Positions 1-13,700 are shown, counted from the stretch's first letter. The stretch: 64,000 nt of DNA from Loxodes magnus (GCA_946699065.1 CAMPDV010000131.1:62001-126000); one strand, 5' to 3'. Translations and numbers: made by a program. The notes: generated from the sequence alone by a model not told the origin.

Positions 1-1627
1 TTTATTATTTTTAAATTAATTGTAAAAGCTATTTTATTTACTTATTTTTAGCTTTTTTTAATTAGAAATATTTATTCTTTTATATTTAATTTTATATGTG
101 AAAGTTAAAATAGAATGAGGTAATGCTACTTTATTTAACTTGAGTATAAAAGAAAAAATTTAAATATTATGAGTAAAAGATAGATGGATCGTTGGAAAGT
201 ATTTAAGTATATCAAATATATATATAATGGCTTTTCATATTTTGCTATTTTAATAGAGATATATGAACTTTATCTTATGACTAAATGGATTCGATAAACT
301 ACTTAAATTATCTTTGAAATATGATAAAATTAAATTAATTAAATAAACAAAATTATCGGAATATCTCTGTAGATAATCGATACAATGTTAAATTTAAATT
401 ACATAATAAAAATAAAATCATGAGTTTTTAGCTACAATTAAGATTTAAAATTAAAATATAAAATTTAGGATTTTATAAATAATATTAAGACTATAAAAGT
501 TAAAAATTAACAATATCTAAGACAGAAAATACATAATAGATTCAGATCGGTAATAGGATGGAAATAAAAAAACAAAAGTGACAAAGAAATAAAGATAGTA
601 ATGATATCTATAGTAGCAACATTACAAAGAAAATATTAAATGCTATGAGTGCTAATAGACTAACTAAAAAATGAAAGATTTACTAAGAAAATTATTTCTA
701 TAGCAATAGCAGTCCAAATAAAATCTATAAAATCAAAGAATATTTTATTTATCAAGAATAAATAAAAAAAAGCGAAAACTAATCAAAATTAAGAGTTTAG
801 ATTAAAATGAATTTTTTAATTTAAAACTGAGAAATTTGAAACTCAATAGAGGAGAGATTAAAGAGCATCCTTGGGAATAAAATTTTTTAATTATAATAAA
901 TTTTGAAATAATAAAATCTTTTATCTAATTTTATCTATTTCAGTAAATAAAAAATATCTATAAAATAACTAAAATCTTCAAAAAAATCAGGAACTAAAAA
1001 TAGAAAAATTTTATTAAATACAAAGAATCAGAAGAAGAAAAAAGAACAGAAAGATTTGAACAAAGAAAATCTAAATATTAAATAAATTAACAGAAAAAAA
1101 ATTGAAAAGAAGTTTTGCTCTTCATAAATTTATAATAGATAAGAAAAATAGATATGAAAATTATATATAAAATGAAATAATAAAAGTTTTTTTAGTAGAA
1201 TTAAAAAATAAATAAAAGAATGAGCTTAATTTAAAAATGAAATTTTATCTGAAAATAATTTCAGCGTCAAAACGATAAAGGAAATTAAAAACCTAATCGA
1301 AGCTTATAGAATTCAATAAAAAAAAAGTTGAAAATAAAATAAAACTAAAACAAAGTTTTTAAAGTAAATTTATATAAACCACTCATAAAAGTAAAAAAAT
1401 AAAAATATTAAATTAAAATTTCGATAAAATCTCTTGATTTTATATCTTTTTGACAAGACTCTGAAAATATTAAGCAATAGTTAGCTTTTATTAAACATAA
1501 TTTAGACTTATATTAACTTTAATTTATAAATGAAAGCACATATCTATTTAATGCATAGTCATATATATATCATTCTATTTAAATTAAATGCATTTATTTA
1601 TGATTTTTTATTTAATTAATTTAAAAA
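1..1627 (+). repeat. 5' flank of zinc-finger copy A, repeated upstream of copy D
   Basis: AT-rich sequence with no supportable gene. It is colinear with about 34870-36300, the region upstream of copy D, with many small indels. Shared landmarks include the run gttaaaatagaatgaggtaa near 105 and 34955, the run caaaacgaaaaag/caaaacgataaag near 1268 and 35942, and an almost identical stretch directly before the start codon (tgcatagtcatat near 1551 and 36221). The match continues into the gene, so copies A and D were duplicated together with at least 1.5 kb of upstream DNA. The left edge lies outside the window. Confidence 0.75.
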
Positions 1628-2118
1628 ATGTAAGAACAAAAGGAGTGTTTGTCAGCTTTGTTTTTTGTTAACTTGGATTGAACTTTAAAGAAGTTTGATA
1701 TTACCAAAGAAAAAGCTTAATAACTCATTGAAGACTTATAAAGTATTCAAAGAATGAATTTTGTTGAAAAAATTAAAAATAAAATCTTTAGACTAAAAAT
1801 TTAACTTTCATTAAATGAAATATCAAAAAAGTAGGACTTCCTCTGAGCGTTTTTAATTATGTTCTTTCTTAATCTCAGTCAAATTAATAATAAAATGTCT
1901 AATAAATAAATAAAGAAAATATAAAAGAGCTTAAATAAAATATTTGCCTCTAGTAGAAAAATTAAAATCTAAACTAGTAAAAAATAAATAAAAGTGAAGA
2001 TCTAAATAATTTACAAGAATAAAGTAATTTACAAAATGGAGATAGAAAAGATAAATAATTAAAAGATTAAAAATTATAAGAAGAAATATTCTAGAATATG
2101 AACAATTTTTAAAATCAT
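1628..2118 (+). pseudogene. Zinc-finger gene copy A: truncated and frameshifted N-terminal part
   Basis: This is the 5' part of the same gene as copy D (36301), read with TAA/TAG as Gln. The start ATG at 1628 opens a peptide beginning M-Q-E-Q-K-E-C-L-S-A-L. TGA stands at codon 18 (1679-1681), as in copy D. A one-base deletion near 1832, relative to D, shifts the frame just inside the helix-turn-helix-like segment, and further indels follow. Similarity to D ends near 2118, before the zinc fingers, so no finger is present. Downstream readings around 2085-2260 and 2390-2540 are rich in N, Q, Y and F like the family's C-terminus and could be remnants after an internal deletion, but this is weak. 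The copy is certainly not functional. Confidence 0.8.
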
Positions 2119-2994
2119 AGTAATTATCCTTTTATCATAATACCTTTTGCAAATAATAATTTTTATCCTTAATCTTTCGTTTAGATAATCTTCGTATGGC
2201 TTAAATATTTGCTTTTGATAGTTTAGAAAACTTTAGATTATAAACTTATTCAGTAGCTATATAAGATAAACATCATAAGATTATTTCAAAAATAAACAAG
2301 TATAAAGTTTTATAAGTTAAGATACTTTTTATCTTTAAATAACAAATCCTTCAAAGAATAAATAAAGTAGAATTTAAGATCGAGATAAAATGAATTATGG
2401 GGAGATGGTAAATTATCAAAGAACTTAAAATTATAAACTAATAAACTTTAATCCACTTAATTTACCTTAGTAAGATATTATTTATATTAAACCCTAGTTA
2501 GATAATAAAGGCTAGGATTTTTAATTTTTTGCTGCTTAAAAATTCAACTTTTGTTGTAAATTATTTTATATATATTCTTATAATTTATTCATTGCAATAC
2601 AATTTATAAGTATTTAAAGAGAAAAAATAAGCAAAAGCATAATAAGATAAAAAACTAAGTATAAGATGTGAAAGAATAAACTAATTGATAAAGAGATTAT
2701 TTGGTAAAAACTATAATATATGCTAAATAAGTTTGTAGCATTTTTTGTTTTTTACGTTAAATATTGCTTCTAATTTCTAAATTCAAATTATTTAATTTTA
2801 AAATCAGAATTAAATCAATCTTTGTAATCCAGAAAATTATCTCTCTATCTGAAATTTTGCATATTCTCATATTTTTTATCTTAATGGATTTAAATATAAG
2901 AAATGTTTAAAGAAAATTTCTAGATTATTCTTTACTCAATATGTTCTCTTATACAGTATAAAATATAATTATTGTAAATATTTAAAAAAAAATT
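2119..2994. other. AT-rich stretch after the break in copy A
   Basis: This follows the point where copy A loses similarity to copy D. N/Q/Y-rich readings on the plus strand (about 2085-2260 and 2390-2540) faintly resemble the C-terminal composition of the zinc-finger proteins. In such AT-rich DNA with only TGA as stop, open frames are expected by chance, so no gene is called. Confidence 0.3.
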
Positions 2995-3003
2995 CTGTTA
3001 AAA

Positions 3004-3189
3004 TCAGGTCATTTCTGACCTTCCAGAAATTGGGCAGAGCCACATATTGGATGTAGTTCTCAATTAGCAATAATCGCGCATCAGCAGAGCTTCACTTGCT
3101 ACGATATTGCCCCTAGCACGAGGATACTCTTTACTAACCTTCTTTAATTTAAATCCTTTTCTTTTTACTTTATTAAGGTTTTATTTCAT
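3004..3189 (-). CDS. Small basic hypothetical protein in a GC-richer island
   Basis: A 61-codon reading runs from an ATG (complement of 3187-3189) to a TGA (complement of 3004-3006) and covers a compact GC-richer patch (about 2995-3145) in very AT-rich DNA. The product starts M-K-Q-N-L-N-K-V-K-R-K and is lysine/arginine-rich at the N-terminus. The second half is mixed and includes one Trp encoded by TGG and two Cys. One TAA near the start and one TAA later are read as Gln. I recognise no family, no signal peptide and no membrane segment. The same patch could instead be a non-coding repeat, since other GC islands here are SINE-like, and I see no second copy in the window. Coding status is inferred only from composition and frame. 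Confidence 0.35.
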
Positions 3190-3419
3190 AATGGAAACAA
3201 ATTTAAACTTAAAAATGATAATAAAAGGTAGAAACCTAAAAATTACTTTTAATTGCATGTATGCATAACAATATTTTTATTAAAAGAAAATTTATTAAGA
3301 TATTAATCTTAAGTCTATTAGTAATTATCCAATCTCTTTAATACTCACTTTTATTCTTTTTTGATATCTTACACTTTTAATCTAACAAAATTAAGATTAA
3401 AAGCTGCTAAATCTAATAT

Positions 3420-6400
3420 GTTAAAATATTAGAATAGCTCAGCATATCTATTTGCAATAGTGAAAAATTTTAAATTAGAGATTTTTTGGTTTTGGTCATA
3501 AATATCTAATTTATTTATTATTAAAGTATTATGCTAAATTCATATAATTAAGGGATTATATTAAAATATAAAGAAAATATCTAAGTTTATAAGGATATAG
3601 AAATAAATTAAAAAATGTTTAAAGAAAATATTTTCTCTAAATTTATAACATCAAAGTAAGAAGTTAAATTAAATTGAATAAATCATATATCATTATTATT
3701 TATTTACTCTGAAAACATAGATCTTCATAAAACATTTTTAACACTAAATTTAAATTAAAATAACAATTTTTAAACATAATTCTACAAATATTTTTGATAA
3801 AATAAAAGTTGATTTTCAAGAGATTTCTGCTTTTTAAATTATTTTAGTTACAGATAAAGAGTTTAATTATAATATTTAGTGTGGTTATTAATTAAAAAAT
3901 GTAGAAAGTAATTGAAGCAAATGATGCTTGGCTTAATTTTTAAAGAAAGAAACATAAATATTTGATTATGATATTATAGCAAGTTGCTTAACGTAATAAA
4001 TTTAAATAAACTATCATATAAGAAAGGATAAATAATTGATTTTAAATTTAAAAATAAAAAAATTTAAAATGATATACTTAGAGATGAAACCAAAGTTTAT
4101 TGATTCAAATAAAATAGAATTTACTAATATATCTTATTTAATTTATTTTAATTTCTAACAATTGTCTATTAATTTGTTTAGATTTATACCCTATTTTTTT
4201 AATCTTTTTTATGAATTTCTACATAAAAAAATCAACTCATACTATATATCTTTTTTAATATAAATTACAATATGATTGAAGGTGTATTTAGTTCTATATT
4301 TGAATTGTTTTGAATTTGATTTAGAATAAATCTCACAATCACTTTCTATTTAATTCTATCAATTCCTTTATTACAATTTTTTATTAAAGTATCTTTAATA
4401 ATTTTATTTATGAACTAACAATTTAAATAACAATATTTTCAAAGTTTACAAGTAAGGAAATTCAAGATACACCCTATATAGATTTTAATAATTATCTATA
4501 AGATACAAGTTAACCAGAATTTTTAGCTTTTGTCATTTAATAAAGATTTAATTGAATAAATAATCTAAAAATAAAAATTTTTAATTTATTTAGTTATTAA
4601 AATTAAATAATTTAAGTTCCTTACTTTATAAATCACCAAATTAATATAATATACCAGCTACTTCATAACACAATTAAAAATTAGTTTTTATAGCATTTTT
4701 TATATTTTCCTTTGAGTTTTTAGCTGAAATATAAAATTTGTTTATGAAAGGATTTTAATTTTAAATGTAATATAAATTTATTCTTTATCTTTTGCTATTT
4801 TTCCTTTTATTTTATTCATTTAGATCAAATATTTTAGTTGATATATTAGGTTCTGAAAATTATAATTAGTGACTATATGTTTTTAAAAGTTATTATATTC
4901 AATCAAAGTATTAGTGAAAGAAGTTAAGCTTAGAATTTTAAAGAGTTAATAAATTATTTTTTATACATTCACTAACTTTAAAATTTAAAATTTTATAAAT
5001 TAATAGTGTTAAATAAATGAATTCGTAATTTATAGTAAATATCTATTAAATAATAAAACATCTAGAAATTTCTCTATTATAAAATAATATAAATAAATGT
5101 TTAAATTCTAATAGAATATGTTTTTAGTAAATCAGCTAATTATATATGATATTAACTATTTAAAACTTGGTAAGGATTATCTATATTTGTTGAGTTTATT
5201 TAAAAATGTGAATATATTTAATGATATTAACAATTATACAAATAGGTATGATTTAAATTTGTAACTATATGGTTTATTGTTAAGATGCTTAAAATTACTA
5301 AATTTACATCTTAATTTATTTAAATTTTTAACTATTTTATAATTAGCACTTTATATTTTTGCTATATCTTAAACCATTTGAATTAAAAAAAGTTATTTAA
5401 AATTTAGCTTAAATACTTATTTATTAATAATTAAAAATTTATTAATTATAATAGCACAGATAGTTGATTATATACAGTTGAGGATGTAAAACTTAAATTA
5501 AAAAAGGGATTTTTTAATTAATTAAAAGGAATAATAAAACTAATGAGAATTTAAAAAGGATTATTATTGAAAACTTTAGGAAGTATTTTAGTAATTAATT
5601 ATATATAGTTATAACTAAACTAATTTATAAATCTAAATTTTAAATCATCCTTTTATTTTTCCTTCTACTTGCCTTTTGCTATTACTTTTTCCAGGTATCA
5701 ATAAATTATAGCCTGCTATATATGAAAATTATATAAAATAAATCTGTTTTATCTTATTTAATATAGTATCAACATAAAATTGTACTAGCAACCAAATTAC
5801 TAAATATATCCCTTAAAATCTTATAACTAGCTATTTAGCTTCTAATATCAATTAATAAACATATAATCTAAAAACTCTTGCATCTCATAAAATAATCTAA
5901 TAACTAAATAAATAAGGATATTAATAACCATTATTTATAGATATTAGGATTATACTTTACATTTTAAGTTTATATAATCTACTAACTAACAAAATAAGTT
6001 TCCATGCTTTTAATTGTAAAGTAAAATAAAGTCTTTTAAAATTTGCATAAACCTAGGGTAGAGATATAGAAATTATTTTATTATATGATATTAAAAAGAA
6101 ATTAATTTTAGCTATATCAAAATATTTTATGATAGATTTTAGATTTTTTAAGAAAATTAGCTTACATAGCAAAAAAAAATTATAGTGCATTATCTTAAAA
6201 ATATTTCGTTATAAATGAAGCTAAACAAAATAAATAAAAAAATAGAGAATGCAAAACTAATATTAAAAATATTCTATTAAGATATAAGTATATAGAAACT
6301 ATACAAAGCTTACACCTGAAATAATAAAATAAGATATAATTGAAAACACTTTCTTATAATAGATTAAACTAAAAATATATTTAAAAAATATAATGTTAAA

Positions 6401-6430
6401 AACTCTGAAATATCATTAAGCAAAAATATA
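3420..6430. repeat. Long direct repeat, 3' flank of copy B, paired with 45120-48560
   Basis: No gene is visible. The stretch is colinear with about 45120-48560, next to copy E. Examples are tttggttttggtcataa near 3486 and 45175, gaataaatcatatatcatta near 3676 (gaataaatcacatatcatta near 45367), and aaatcaaagtattagtgaaa-like sequence near 4900 and 47062. Both copies lie downstream of a minus-strand zinc-finger gene. The second copy contains an extra ~490-bp element (46382-46876) at the position matching about 4740 here, so this copy gives the empty site. Confidence 0.8.
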
Positions 6431-8487
6431 ATAAAGATTATTTTTTTCCTTTATTAACAGAATGAGTTTGAATCACTATAAAATATTAATTAATCAAAAA
6501 AAAAGAATTAACGAAGATGTATTAAAAATATTAATTTATGATTCTTTCAAATTTAAAAAAATTAAAGAATTTTAAAGCAATTTCTTAAGTTACTTTTTAT
6601 AAATACATTGATTTAGATATAAAACTGAATTTACATTAATTTTAAATGAATTGAAAAGTAAATCAAAAAAATAATCTCTAAATTATTATGCTTTAATTTA
6701 TTAATATATTCAATCTTTATTCTAATCTAAAAAAGTGTATAAAAGCTAGCTCAATCATTATTAAGTATATTGAAATTAAATAAACTTTTTTCAGATGAGT
6801 TTGAACATAATTCTATTTTATATTTTTTACTTTAAAATAATCTCTCGATGCTACAAATGAATAAAGCTAATTTTTTTACATTAGCATTATAATTTTTTAA
6901 ATATCTATAACTAAATTTTAGAAATTTTTGTTAGATTGAATTTTATCATAATTCCTTCAAACTAATGATTTCAAATATAAAATATAAAGGAATAGCAAAA
7001 TCAATGAAGCTATTAAAATTTGAAATAACAAATGCTTAAAAAAATATTTCTTAATTTAAATAAAACAAATTATAATAAAAAATTATAACTAGGTAAAAAT
7101 TTTAAAATTTGACTAACAAGATAATAATTTACTTATAAATCTTCTATTATACTTCATCAAAATTAACTTGATAATTAACTAATTTACATGCGAAATAATT
7201 GTGCTTATTTAATTATTAAGAAAAAAGAAATTGCTTAACATATTTAAACTTGCTTTGATTTTTAAAACAATAATCATAATTATATTGCTTAAATCACAAT
7301 CTGAGCAATTTATTTCTCTTGTGATCTTCCAAATATATATAATAATATGCTTAAGTTTTGCTTTAAAAAATATCTAATATATTAGCAAGAGTATAGCGAA
7401 AGAAATTAGATTGATAAATTTATTTTAATGAAAACTTAAAATTAAGTTAAATTCTATTTAATTATTTGAATAATTTTGCTCTTTATCATGTAATAAATAT
7501 TTTTAGATTTATTATACATTTTTTTTAATTTTTACCCGTTTATTTGCTTTAATATTCTTCTTCTTTAAGTTTTTATTTTTCTAGGCTTTTTTATTAAAAT
7601 TTATTATAAAATTTATCAAAATATTTGAAAGATGGTATTTTAAGAATTTCATTATCAATAAATATTTAAGTCTATTTGTTCTAAGTTAAAATTTATTTAA
7701 CCAATTTTAAAATTTATTTTCTAAATAATAAAATTCTTCCTTTTTGACTTACATTTAAAGTTTTTAATATTTTTTATTAAATTTATTGAGTAACAAAAGA
7801 GAAAAAATGCTAGACTTATAAAATAAACTCAACTCATAAAAATCTAATTTATCTAAATTATTTTTATTTCTTCATTTTTTAATGTTTTTAAATGCAAAAG
7901 TAAAAGATTTGTTTGACTTTTAATTTAGGATAAACTTCAAACTTTGTGGATTAGATAAAAAGCTAAAAAATCTGAAAATACTAATTTATCAGACAAGAAA
8001 AAAAGTGTAAAATGATGACTAAATCCTTAAAAAATATTTTATTTTAAAGATTTAATATTATATAAGCTATTTTTTTCAAAACAAAGAAAAAACAAACATT
8101 AAAATTATAATATTTTAAATCTATCAAAGATAAAATAAAGCATAAAGTAAAATAAATTAAAGGCAAAACAATCTTAAATATATTTTAGGAATAAAGATAA
8201 ATTTATTAAATTAGTTTTAAGAAAGTTATACCATTAAGCGAATTTTCCTTATTTTTATAAAAATAACTTGATGTTTTTTCTTAAATTTTAATATTTTGAT
8301 AAGCTTATTGTTCTTTAAAATTTGATTAAAGTTCTGTTAATATGAAATTTCTTTGAATCTGATATTTAAGCAAAAGTTAAAAAATTATATTTAATAAATT
8401 AATTAGTATATTAAAATAAATATTTCATTATCATAAGGAGTTAATATTAATAGAAAATTACATTAAATAAGAGAAAAAAGTAGTTTT
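6431..8487. other. AT-rich stretch without recognised features
   Basis: Very AT-rich sequence between the long repeat and the end of copy B. I found no convincing coding reading, RNA gene or repeat. Similarity to the matching part of the second unit (48560-50100) is lost here. Confidence 0.4.
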
Positions 8488-10665
8488 TCAGTGATAGTGA
8501 GACATGTAATAGGGATAATACATATTCTGATGCTAATACCTTAGCTAATTTTAATTATATTGATATTAATTCATATAACTTGAAGGCAAACTTTACTAAA
8601 AATTAGGCTAAAAACTCGGCTATAAACTTGGCTAAAACATTTATCTATTATTTTATAATGGAACATATGATCTATTGGGTTATTGTTAAAAATTAATATA
8701 TCTTATTTAGTTAAATTAAGTTGGCACTCTTTCTTTATTTTAAGTTAGATCAACTACTTTCCTGAACTTTTAAAATCCTATTTCTTGCTAGTTTATTTCT
8801 TTAGGTAAACTTTAATAACTTTATTTGAAAACTACTTTTTTTAATTCTCTTTTTTCTTAAATATTAACTATTTGTTATTTTTCTACTTCATATGGTATGT
8901 AGTTTTTAACCTTTTCTTCATCTTAATTTAAGTCTTCGCTATCTTTATGTTATTTTTTGCTTCCTTGCTTCTTATTTTCTTCTTCTTCAATTTCAATAAT
9001 TTTTGGGGCATTTATTTTGATATTTTCTACTTTTTCTTCTTTTTCCTCTTTTTTATCTTCCTACTTTTTATCTTAAATATCATTTTTTATTTATTCTTAG
9101 AGCTAATTAATTTCTTGTGAATTATTAGTAGGTGTTAATTTATTTTTCTTTGTTGCCAAACCTTCCTCTTCTAAGTTTATTATTTCTAACTTTTTCTATT
9201 CTTTAAACGAATGTCTAGTTAAATGTCTAAGTAAATTTTTTCTCCCAATAAATTACCCTTTACAAACTGAGCATCTTATATTATTAAATTAGGAGCTTGA
9301 ATGTTCCTTTTCGAAATGAGTTTGTAACTTCAAATTTGTTTTAAATAAATTTTCACACTCTTTACATTTATAGACCTCAATATCATCCTTATTGTAAATG
9401 ATGGTACCATATTTTACCGTAGTGTTTTCTCTTTCTAATTCTTGATAAGTTTTGGTTGTTCTAAGTTTGTAATTTTAATTTTTCTTTTCGTGTATTTTTT
9501 GATGTAAAATAAATTACTCTTCTTCTGGATAATTTTTCTCACACTCTACACATTAGTATTTTCTAGTTAAGACATGAAGAGTAGATTCATCGCTTGATTT
9601 TTCTCCATTTCGATTCTTGTCTTATTCTTTTATTGCTTCTCCTTTCATCTCTTGATTCATATCATTATTTTGTGTATTTAAGTATTTTTCTACTTAATTT
9701 AATTAAGAGGGTATTTAAACTTAAGGAAGTTAAAATGATTTTATTTGTTATAGAGTGTATTTTATAATTTATCCTTATTTTTGATGCTCATCTAAATGAG
9801 TGTTATATGAAGAAACATTTTCAAACGGGAGATCTTTGCATAAGGGACAGAAAAGATTAGTTAACTTTTCTTGAGCGTGGCGATCTATGAAATGTTTTGA
9901 AAGTAAGACTCCATCGTTAAAGATTTATTCGCAATATATACAGGCAAATAATTCTTTATTTTCAAACTCTTTAGTTACGACTCCACTTTTAGTTAAGCGA
10001 ATGATTTCTTTATTTTATAATTAAATTTATTCTTAGCTTTAAATTATTTGAGATGAATCATTTTCTTAATTTTAGGCTGTATTTTAAATTTGCTGATGTT
10101 GTTGATCTAAATTAGAAATTATATTTAGCTTTACTTTTTCTGGTAAAATTATTGCTTTCTACTTTATTTCGTTTCTTGGTCTTTTTTTATTACTATATGT
10201 GCTTTCTTATTTTTATTCTACTTTTAAAAATTCTTCGAAGCACTAAAAAATATCTTCTTATATTTTTTAAACTTCCTTCTCCTGGCCTTTTGTAGTTAGT
10301 TATTAAAGATAAATTGCTTCTTAATTATTTTATTGTATAGTATTAATATTTTTAAGTTCTAATATTTTATTAATTTTTTATTCTGTGATCTAACTTTCTT
10401 TTTTTTTAAGTTGCTGTGATTCTAAGAGTATTTAGTTAACTATACTTAGAGGAAGTCCTACTTTTTCGGAAATTTAATACCTAGACTTAGTGTCTTTAAG
10501 TTTTAGAATTTTCTTTTTGATTAGATTAATGAATTCCAGGTTTTAAAGAGCATTAAAATCCTTAATAAGTAATTTCGCCTTTTCCTAATTAATTCCATAT
10601 TCCTATATAGTTCAGTCCATGCTAGTGAAGACTAAAGCCGATATACACTCCTTCGAAGCTGACAT
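8488..10665 (-). CDS. C2H2 zinc-finger / helix-turn-helix protein, copy B (most intact copy)
   Basis: Reading TAA/TAG as Gln, a frame of 726 codons runs from ATG (complement of 10663-10665) to TGA (complement of 8488-8490). The only internal TGA is codon 18 (complement of 10612-10614). I checked the whole frame for TGA. The N-terminus M-S-A-S-K-E-C is followed by a helix-rich part and, near residues 62-81, a helix-turn-helix-like segment (S-R-Y-Q-I-S-E-K-V-G-L-P). Five CxxC...H-x3/4-H fingers follow, at about residues 240-485 as in copy C, with acidic, Lys/Gln-rich linkers. The tail is Q/N/P/Y-rich and ends H-Y-H. The combination suggests a nuclear DNA-binding protein. No transposase, nuclease or polymerase motif is visible. 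It is nearly identical to copy C, but only from about 50 bp upstream to about 40 bp past the stop. Its farther flanks match neither C nor F. Confidence 0.75.
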
Positions 10666-10714
10666 TTTTTAACAATTATTTATATAAAATTTATTTAGTT
10701 TATATATCTTAAAC
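10666..10714 (-). promoter_or_regulatory. Conserved 49-bp block directly upstream of copy B
   Basis: The 49 bases immediately before the start codon (reading gtttaagatatataaac and onward) are the same, apart from single changes, before copies C (24616-24664) and F (62412-62460). In B all upstream similarity stops at this block. It probably holds the core promoter or 5' untranslated leader, or simply marks the edge of a copied tract. Confidence 0.45.
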
Positions 10715-13700
10715 TCCTTAATTAATATATTTAATTTTTACATTTATTATGTATTTTTTAGTTATTTTCAAATTCCAAATTTTAAGTTATAAATAGGTGA
10801 ACAACAAAAATAAAAGTTATTAATAAAAATTTAATAAAACACACTAATATCTTTTTAAAGAATTAAATTCCTAGCTTTACTATTTATTTATAAAATATAT
10901 ATCAGATTAAATTAAAATATAAATCTTAAGCTTAAAAATATAATCTTATAAATCCATATAGTTAAATTTATCATACTTTTAAATAGTAATAAACAAATAT
11001 ATAGAGTTAAAGATATATTTAGAATTTTATTTTATAATTTTATAATTAGTTTACTTTATTAATTTTTAGATTTTAATTGAAATTTTAAAAAAATAAAAAA
11101 ATGAATCAAATGTAAAAAATTCATGCTCTTGTCTTAGCTATTAACGTATAAACAGAAGCAAATGCTATGTAAATTTAATGTTTTCTGAATATCTTTTATT
11201 TAAATTAAAATAAAAGAGACATATATTATTTAAATCTAATTTAGTTCCATTTAATTTTAATCTGATTATTTATCATTAATTAACTCAAATTTCATACTTT
11301 TATACTTTCATACTTTCTCAATATTTATATATATTTTGTATATTTTCCTTAAAAAATACCTAATAGTTAATTTAAAAATAAAAACAAAGAAAACTTTAGA
11401 CTCAATTTTTTTCAATCTACTAAAGAATAAAGTATTATTTTTATAAGTAGCTTAAAACATATACTTAGTTAGTAAAAAGAGAAATTGAATACTTTAAATT
11501 TAATTTAATTGAGACTCTAAGAAATTTAATTTAATAATAAAATCAAACTTTTTTATTGTGATAGAAAATTGTAAAAACTAATAAATTCTTTAAAAAATAA
11601 GTTATGAGCTAGTAGATGATGAAAAAAGCGTAAAATTATAATATAAAACAATTTATAAATAGTTTAAAATTAAATAAAAAAGTTAACCTTAATTTCACGC
11701 TTTATCATAGAAAAATTTACAAAATCTAAAGCAGGCTTTAAATTAAATCTTTCGTTTTAATGATATATATCTAATTTTATAAAAAATTAGCAATAAAAAG
11801 TGAAATATTCTTTAAAGAATCCAAATGAAAATAAATAAAATAACTCATAAAAAGTATTATTTAAAATTTTAAAATTAATGAATGATTTAAAAGAAAAATC
11901 TAAATTAAGAGATCAAAATTAGATTACCTTTGAAGTTAAATATTTAAATAAAAATTAATTTAAAATATCATTATTTTTAAATCATGCTTACTCGATTTAA
12001 ATATTAGTTAATCTTAGTTAGTTTATCACTTTTTTATCCAAAAAGACAATTTTCCTTTAATTAATTCAATAAAATTAAAATTTCTTTCTACCTTTTACTT
12101 AAAGTATGATTATATTTTTATTTATATAATTGCAAGTTGAAAACTATTAAAAAAAACAAAAAAATTATAAATAATTTTAAGAATTTACGATAAAACTGAA
12201 AAAGGCTTTTGCTGATTTCAAAGAAATAATTTTTTATTAATTTAAGAAATTGTTTAGATTATATAAATATATCCTATTTTAGCTTTAATTTTGCTATATT
12301 AATTAGCTTTGTTTTCCTTAATGATTATATTATATTTAATTTTCTATAAGATGTTAATGGATAAATTGAGTTTATAATTGTTTATTTTTTTGTTATTAAT
12401 AAATAATTTTTATAATTTGATTCAAAGCTAAATTCTAATGTTTGAGAGATATCCTTATTTATACGTATTTCAAAATATATTCACACAAAATTGACTAAAA
12501 AATAAAAAAATCTTAATTTTATTAATTATGTAAATAATAAATAAATAAGTATATGTATTTTCCTCATTTGAGAGCAAAGCAACTGCTAAATTAAAATTTT
12601 TATTTTATACAATAAATAAAAAGCCCATTAAATGAATAAATATAAGGAAAAAACAAATATAATTACTCAATTGTTAATATTTTATTATTTAGAGAAAATT
12701 TATTTACATTTAGTTCAAATAAATATTTGAGCTTATAAAATAGCTGAGAGAATATATAAAATATTTCTATTAATAAATTAAAAAATATAAAAAGGAATAT
12801 AATTTTTCATTTAGAAAGGAATAATTTCACTAATATTATAAAGAGTTAGTAAGTGCTTAAATTAAGAGGTTATTATTTGATGAATTTTTTAAAAGATTTG
12901 AATATCATGTGAAATAATAATTAAAGTATAATAAAAATAAATTTTAATTTTATGAATAATCATAAAATTTAAAATGATTATTTCATTTTGATAAAAGGAA
13001 AAAGTTCAAGATTTCACTGAGATTTTTTTATAAAGGGAATTTTTAAAAGTTTACTGAATAGAAACTTAAGATATTTATAAATTACTAGTAATTTATAAAC
13101 TTAAATTTTTTCTTTCTACAATTTGTTAATAGTCTAGCAAAACTTAATTATTTAACTGATGAAGAAAAGATGTAAGAGTATTAATTATAAAATAACTAAA
13201 TTATAAAGAAGATAATTCAAAATAAAAATTAATACTCTTTTTAATTTTAAGTTTTTTGCCTATGATATATTTGAAAAAAAGTAAAAGCATTTATAAAATT
13301 TAAAGACAATTAATAAATTTTAGAGAGATAAGGAGTTTTAACTAAATTAATTAAATAATATTCTAAATAATTTTTTAAATTGGCATAGAAAGAATGTAAA
13401 AGTTAAAATTAAAAAAATTCATTTTTTTAAAACATTCTTTTAGAGCTTGAAATTTTTTTTTCATAACAAGAAAAAAGATAAGTGAATAATACAATAAAAT
13501 AAAGGAAAAACTTACATATGATTAAAAATTTGAAAAATTATCTTATAAATAAATTAAAATTTTTTATTTGGAACTAAATAAAATAAATCCATATCAAGCA
13601 TTAAGAGTGTAAATCTTTCATTTAATTGTTTAAATAATAGTTATTTATAATAGACTTAAATTAGAAAATAATAAGTTCTAAAATCTTTTGAAATTTATTT

